From Clostridia bacterium (GTDB lineage Bacteria > Bacillota > Clostridia > Oscillospirales > Acutalibacteraceae), in assembly GCA_024404195.1 (NCBI GenBank), contig JAKSQJ010000009.1, positions 1 through 37,680 on the forward strand: DNA of 37,680 bases, given 5' to 3'. How positions within the stretch are numbered: the stretch's first letter is position 1; each line of letters starts with the position of its first letter. The translations under genes were made by a program, and so were the position numbers. Below the pieces are notes generated by a model that was given only the letters and a program-made list of their open reading frames with translations, had not been told where the DNA came from and did not search any database. Of this stretch, positions 34,255-37,680 are shown in pieces.

Positions 34255-35367
34255 ATGTATGATTATTTGATTGTCGGTAGCGGTTTATACGGTGCGACCT
34301 TTGCCCAAAGAGCCAAAGCCGACGGCAAATCGGTTTTGGTTATTGATAAGCGCCCGAATATTGCCGGAAATGTTTATACCGAAAAAATTGAGGGTATAAA
34401 TGTTCATAAATTCGGCGCTCATATTTTCCATACGAACAATAAAGAAGTATGGGACTATGTAAATCGCTTTGCAACCTTCAACCGCTTTACAAATACTCCG
34501 ATTGCAAACTATAAGGGCGAGATATATTCCTTGCCTTTTAATATGTTTACATTTAATAAGATGTGGGGGGTAAAGACGGCAGACGAAGCCAAAAAAATCA
34601 TAGATGAGCAACGCGCGGAGATTAAAGGAACTCCGAAAAATTTAGAGCAGCAGGCAATTTCGCTTGTCGGCAGAGAAATTTACGAAAAACTTATTAAAGG
34701 TTATACCGAAAAGCAATGGGGTAGGGACTGTAAAGATTTGCCGCCCTTTATTATTAAGCGGCTGCCCGTTCGCCTTACCTATGATAACAACTATTTTAAT
34801 GCGCTTTTCCAGGGAATACCCGTAGGCGGTTATACGAAAATGGTTGAAAATATGTTAAAAGGCATTGAGGTTAAGCTTAATACCGATTATTTTTCTGATA
34901 AAGAAAATTTTGATAAAATGGCAAAACGGGTTATATATACGGGACCTATTGACGCCTATTTTGATTATAAGCTCGGCACCTTGCAGTATCGTTCTGTCCG
35001 TTTTGAAAACGAAATTTTGGATATTCCGAATTTTCAGGGTAATGCCGCCGTAAATTATACCGACAGAGAAACTCCCTATACGAGAATTATTGAGCATAAA
35101 TGGTTTGAATTCGGTAAGGACGAAATGGGCAACGATATTAAAAAAACCGTTATTTCAAAGGAGTATAGCTCCGAATGGAAACCGGGTGACGAGCCATATT
35201 ATCCCGTTAACGACGAGGCAAACGAAAAACTTTATAATGACTATAAAAAGTTAGCCGAAAAGGAGAAAAATGTTGTTTTCGGCGGACGCCTCGGCGAATA
35301 TAAATACTACGATATGGATAGGGTTATAGAAGCGGCATTTGACGCTTACGAAAAAGAAAAACAATAA
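34255..35367 (+). CDS. glf: UDP-galactopyranose mutase
   Basis: It converts UDP-galactopyranose into UDP-galactofuranose with reduced FAD. The 370-residue protein shows the dinucleotide motif YLIVGSGLYGATFAQ, DKRPNIAGNVYTE, HKFGAHIFHTNNKEVW and GYTEKQWGRD. Galactofuranose is thus expected in the surface polymer made by this gene group. GGAGG stands before the ATG. Confidence 0.96.
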   Translation: MYDYLIVGSGLYGATFAQRAKADGKSVLVIDKRPNIAGNVYTEKIEGINVHKFGAHIFHTNNKEVWDYVNRFATFNRFTNTPIANYKGEIYSLPFNMFTFNKMWGVKTADEAKKIIDEQRAEIKGTPKNLEQQAISLVGREIYEKLIKGYTEKQWGRDCKDLPPFIIKRLPVRLTYDNNYFNALFQGIPVGGYTKMVENMLKGIEVKLNTDYFSDKENFDKMAKRVIYTGPIDAYFDYKLGTLQYRSVRFENEILDIPNFQGNAAVNYTDRETPYTRIIEHKWFEFGKDEMGNDIKKTVISKEYSSEWKPGDEPYYPVNDEANEKLYNDYKKLAEKEKNVVFGGRLGEYKYYDMDRVIEAAFDAYEKEKQ

Positions 35368-35375
35368 AAACTACT

Positions 35376-35407
35376 GTCGGCATTTTTGGTTTTCAAAATT
35401 TGCCGAC
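35376..35407 (+). terminator. Hairpin between glf and luxS
   Basis: GTCGGCA (35376-35382) and TGCCGAC (35401-35407) form a perfect outer stem with a partly paired A/T interior, followed by TTTACTTT. It could be a weak terminator between the polysaccharide genes and luxS. Confidence 0.5.
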
Positions 35408-35431
35408 TTTACTTTGAAAAAGGAGAAATTT

Positions 35432-35947
35432 ATGGATTTAATACCGAGCTTTCAGGTTGACCATACAAAAATCGTCCCAGGAATTTATGAATCAAGGGTT
35501 GATAATGTCGGCGAAGATTTTGTAACGACCTTTGATGTGAGGATGAAGCGCCCGAACACGCAAAAAGCAATTTCGCCCGACGCCATGCATACAATAGAGC
35601 ATATAATCGCAACATATTTGCGAAACGATAAAGAATGGAAGGACCGCATTGTTTATTGGGGGCCTATGGGTTGTCTTACCGGTTGTTACCTTATTGTAAA
35701 GGGAAGACCGACCCCCGAAGAATTATCCCCGCTTTTAATTCGTGCTTTCAGATTTTGCGAAAATTATGAGGGTATAGTCCCCGGAGCAACCGCAGAAAAC
35801 TGCGGAAATTATAAGCTTCATAATCTTGATTTGGCTAAAAAAGAAGCAAAGCTTTTTGCTGATTTGCTCCAAAACAGCCCTTCATTTACATACCCCGTAA
35901 CAAAACGGATAATTACCGAAAACGGCGAAGAATTTTACGATTCTTAA
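35432..35947 (+). CDS. luxS: S-ribosylhomocysteine lyase
   Basis: It splits S-ribosylhomocysteine to homocysteine and the AI-2 precursor DPD. The 171-residue protein has the metal motif HTIEH (53-57), the catalytic cysteine in GCLTGCYL (C81) and the third ligand C124 in ENCGNY. The usual GCRTGFY reads GCLTGCY. ATG at 35432 is the start because AAAGGAG lies 7 bases upstream; the frame is open into glf. Confidence 0.95.
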   Translation: MDLIPSFQVDHTKIVPGIYESRVDNVGEDFVTTFDVRMKRPNTQKAISPDAMHTIEHIIATYLRNDKEWKDRIVYWGPMGCLTGCYLIVKGRPTPEELSPLLIRAFRFCENYEGIVPGATAENCGNYKLHNLDLAKKEAKLFADLLQNSPSFTYPVTKRIITENGEEFYDS

Positions 35948-35997
35948 ACCGCAACTTTTTATTGCTTTTTGCACAAAATAAAGACAAAACTTTTTAC

Positions 35998-36026
35998 TTG
36001 TAATTACAGGGTTTTAGTGATATTAT
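35998..36026 (+). promoter_or_regulatory. Promoter of the MATE gene
   Basis: TTGTAA (35998-36003) is 17 bp before TATTAT (36021-36026), and the start codon is 36 bp further. Confidence 0.55.
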
Positions 36027-36062
36027 ATATTAGTTAAATGATAGATGATTTAGGGATGAAAA

Positions 36063-37680
36063 ATGTCAGATACAGTAACTGAAACCAAGACCGTAGAGTC
36101 TTATGAACTTAAAAAGAACAATTTTTTCATCAACAGCGTTTCAACAAAATTTGTCGTAAGCTCCGTAATATCAATTCTTTTTGTGTTTGCGGGGTCTTTT
36201 ATTGATACTGTTCTTGTAGGCGCTTATTTGGGCGAAAAGGGTTTAAGTGCCATGTCCATTATAAGTCCCGTATATCTGATTTACTATACGATAGGTGCGG
36301 TAATCGGAATCGGCGGCAGCGTTTTGGCGGCAAGGTCACTCGGTAAGGATAATATCAATGAATACCGAAAAATCTTTACTATGGCAACTATTTGCGTTGG
36401 CGTTATGGCGGTTTTAATGACAATAATTGCCTATGTGTTTGCCAATCCCATTACCGATGCTCTTTGCGGCAGTGTTTCGGGGGACACCAAAAAATATGTT
36501 AAAGATTATCTTATGTATTACTTCCCCGGCGGTGCTTTTACGCTTGTTTCCTATATTCCTCTTTACTTCTTAAAAACCGACGGTAAGCCGAAAATCTCTT
36601 CGGCATTGTTCTCGGCTTCGGCTATAATAAATATTGTGTTCTCATGGCTGTTTATGAGTCCGGCATTTAATATGGGAACTTCCGGTGCTTCTCTTGCAAC
36701 CTCAATTTCCATGGGCGCTGTTTCGGTTTTGGGCTTTATCGCATTAACAAGAGGAAAGACCGAACTTAAATTTGTAAAGAACAGTTTTTCTTTTGATTTG
36801 TTCAAGAAAACGGTTATCGCCGGTATTCCAAACGGTATGAATAACCTTCTTGAAAGTGCGAGAATAATTTTTGTTAATTTTCTTCTTATATCAATATCTT
36901 CTTCGCTTCTTTCGTGCTATACCGTAGTCCGCAATGTTTCGGATATTCTTATCTCGGTGGTAACGGGTATTGCCTATGCCGTTATGCCTCTTGTCGGCGT
37001 TCTTTATAACGAAAGAGATTATGAAGGAACTCATACGGTTATGAAAATCGCTATGAAAAAGGGTCTTCGTGTTATGATACCGCTTGTTGTCATAACTTCC
37101 CTTATTCCCGACCTTTTATTTATGGCTTTCGGTGTTAGCGATGCCGCAGTTATAAAAGAGGGAAGATATGCCATAGTTCTTTCGGTCGTCGGTATTATTG
37201 CCTCTTATGCGAATACCCTCTACATAGGTTATTTAACCGCCATAAAGCGAGAGGGAATTGCAACGGTTATGGTCATTTTAAGGTTGTTTGCACTACTTGT
37301 TGCTTTTGCGTTTCCGTTATCTTTCCTTATCGGCTCAAAGGGTGTTTGGGCGGCATTTTCTCTTTGTGAAATTTTCACATTTGTTATATACTTAATAATT
37401 ATTTGGCGAATAAGAAAAAGGAAGCCGCAATATGATAAACTTTTAATAGATAATTCTAAAAAGTTGGCTGATGACTTTTCTTTTTCGGTTAAAAACGATG
37501 TTAACGATATCGTTCTCGCAACCCAAAAGATATCGGAGTTCCTTGAAGATATCGGAACTGATATGCGCAGAAGCTATAAGGTCGGCATGGCGCTTGAAGA
37601 AATTTTGACCTTCCTTATTAACCACTGCGTTGATAAAGATAAGGAAAGCTTTACCGATATTCGTGTTGTTCGGCTTGACG
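36063..37680 (+). CDS. MATE efflux transporter fused to a GHKL/HATPase-like domain (3' end beyond window)
   Basis: From ATG 36063 the frame stays open to the window end (539 codons). Residues about 30-460 form twelve membrane helices of the MATE family (FAGSFIDTVLVGAYLGEKGL, GIGGSVLAARSLGKDN, LKTDGKPKISSALFSASAII). After a basic turn RIRKRKPQYDK the protein goes on into a soluble part: SFSVKNDVNDIVLATQKISE, then MRRSYKVGMALEEILTFLIN, which resembles the N-box region of the RsbW/SpoIIAB-like HATPase_c_2 family (LAVEEAVTNVINH). The usual N-box asparagine corresponds to F or N in LTFLIN. Ordinary MATE proteins end near residue 450. AGGGATG precedes the start. Confidence 0.85.
   Translation, partial: MSDTVTETKTVESYELKKNNFFINSVSTKFVVSSVISILFVFAGSFIDTVLVGAYLGEKGLSAMSIISPVYLIYYTIGAVIGIGGSVLAARSLGKDNINEYRKIFTMATICVGVMAVLMTIIAYVFANPITDALCGSVSGDTKKYVKDYLMYYFPGGAFTLVSYIPLYFLKTDGKPKISSALFSASAIINIVFSWLFMSPAFNMGTSGASLATSISMGAVSVLGFIALTRGKTELKFVKNSFSFDLFKKTVIAGIPNGMNNLLESARIIFVNFLLISISSSLLSCYTVVRNVSDILISVVTGIAYAVMPLVGVLYNERDYEGTHTVMKIAMKKGLRVMIPLVVITSLIPDLLFMAFGVSDAAVIKEGRYAIVLSVVGIIASYANTLYIGYLTAIKREGIATVMVILRLFALLVAFAFPLSFLIGSKGVWAAFSLCEIFTFVIYLIIIWRIRKRKPQYDKLLIDNSKKLADDFSFSVKNDVNDIVLATQKISEFLEDIGTDMRRSYKVGMALEEILTFLINHCVDKDKESFTDIRVVRLD

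Overview
The window looks like a chromosomal piece of a low-GC Gram-positive bacterium of the class Clostridia, most likely a gut-type Oscillospiraceae/Ruminococcaceae-like organism. Reasons: a pyrH-frr-uppS-cdsA-dxr-rseP-ispG-polC operon, PolC-type replicative polymerase, a SpoIIID sporulation regulator behind a sigma-E-like promoter, strong GGAGG ribosome sites, and sigma-A promoters of TTGACA-17-TATAAT type. The species assignment is inference; no 16S gene is present.

Layout. (1) 1-2200: end of a PIG-L deacetylase with an apparent 5' frameshift, a strong terminator, a cluster of intergenic palindromes and a 99-bp tandem repeat that abuts the tmRNA gene (ssrA, minus strand), then smpB behind its own promoter. 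(2) 2211-6491: a minus-strand gtrA-gtrB-GT-C surface-glycosylation module, bracketed by a perfect 24-bp direct repeat. Its leader carries 19 copies of a tetranucleotide (GCTT on the plus strand), a promoter on each side pointing into the tract, a short repeat-spanning reading frame and a factor-independent terminator just before gtrA. (3) 6529-7203: a DUF421 membrane protein. (4) 7228-14620: an aromatic amino acid operon (aminotransferase, chorismate mutase/prephenate dehydratase, aroC, fused aroE-aroK, aroQ, aroA, DAHP synthase), with a promoter in front and a terminator behind; aroB is absent. (5) 14623-25275: the conserved translation / isoprenoid / membrane / replication operon from pyrH to polC, ending with a divergent shikimate-kinase-like gene. 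(6) 25276-26800: gene-decay zone (remnants of a DeoR-type regulator and of a glycoside hydrolase) around an intact PfkB sugar kinase. (7) 26844-27816: spoIIID plus a flavodoxin-like reductase. (8) 27830-31956, minus strand: purB followed by a P-type ATPase with altered signature motifs. (9) 32012-35407: surface polysaccharide genes (initiating sugar-phosphate transferase, GT2, UDP-galactopyranose mutase), then luxS, then a MATE transporter fused to what looks like a GHKL/HATPase domain that runs off the window end.

How the genes work together. The operon in (4) takes erythrose-4-P and PEP nearly to phenylalanine, with one step (aroB) supplied elsewhere. The operon in (5) supplies UMP kinase, ribosome recycling, undecaprenyl-PP, CDP-diacylglycerol and two MEP-pathway enzymes. 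Undecaprenyl carriers are in turn used by the glycosylation systems in (2) and (9). The most unusual signal is in (2). A hypermutable tetranucleotide tract sits in a translated leader whose reading frame decides whether ribosomes stop at once or travel into the terminator hairpin upstream of gtrA. I propose this as a phase-variable attenuator for cell-surface glycosylation. It is a hypothesis from sequence architecture only.
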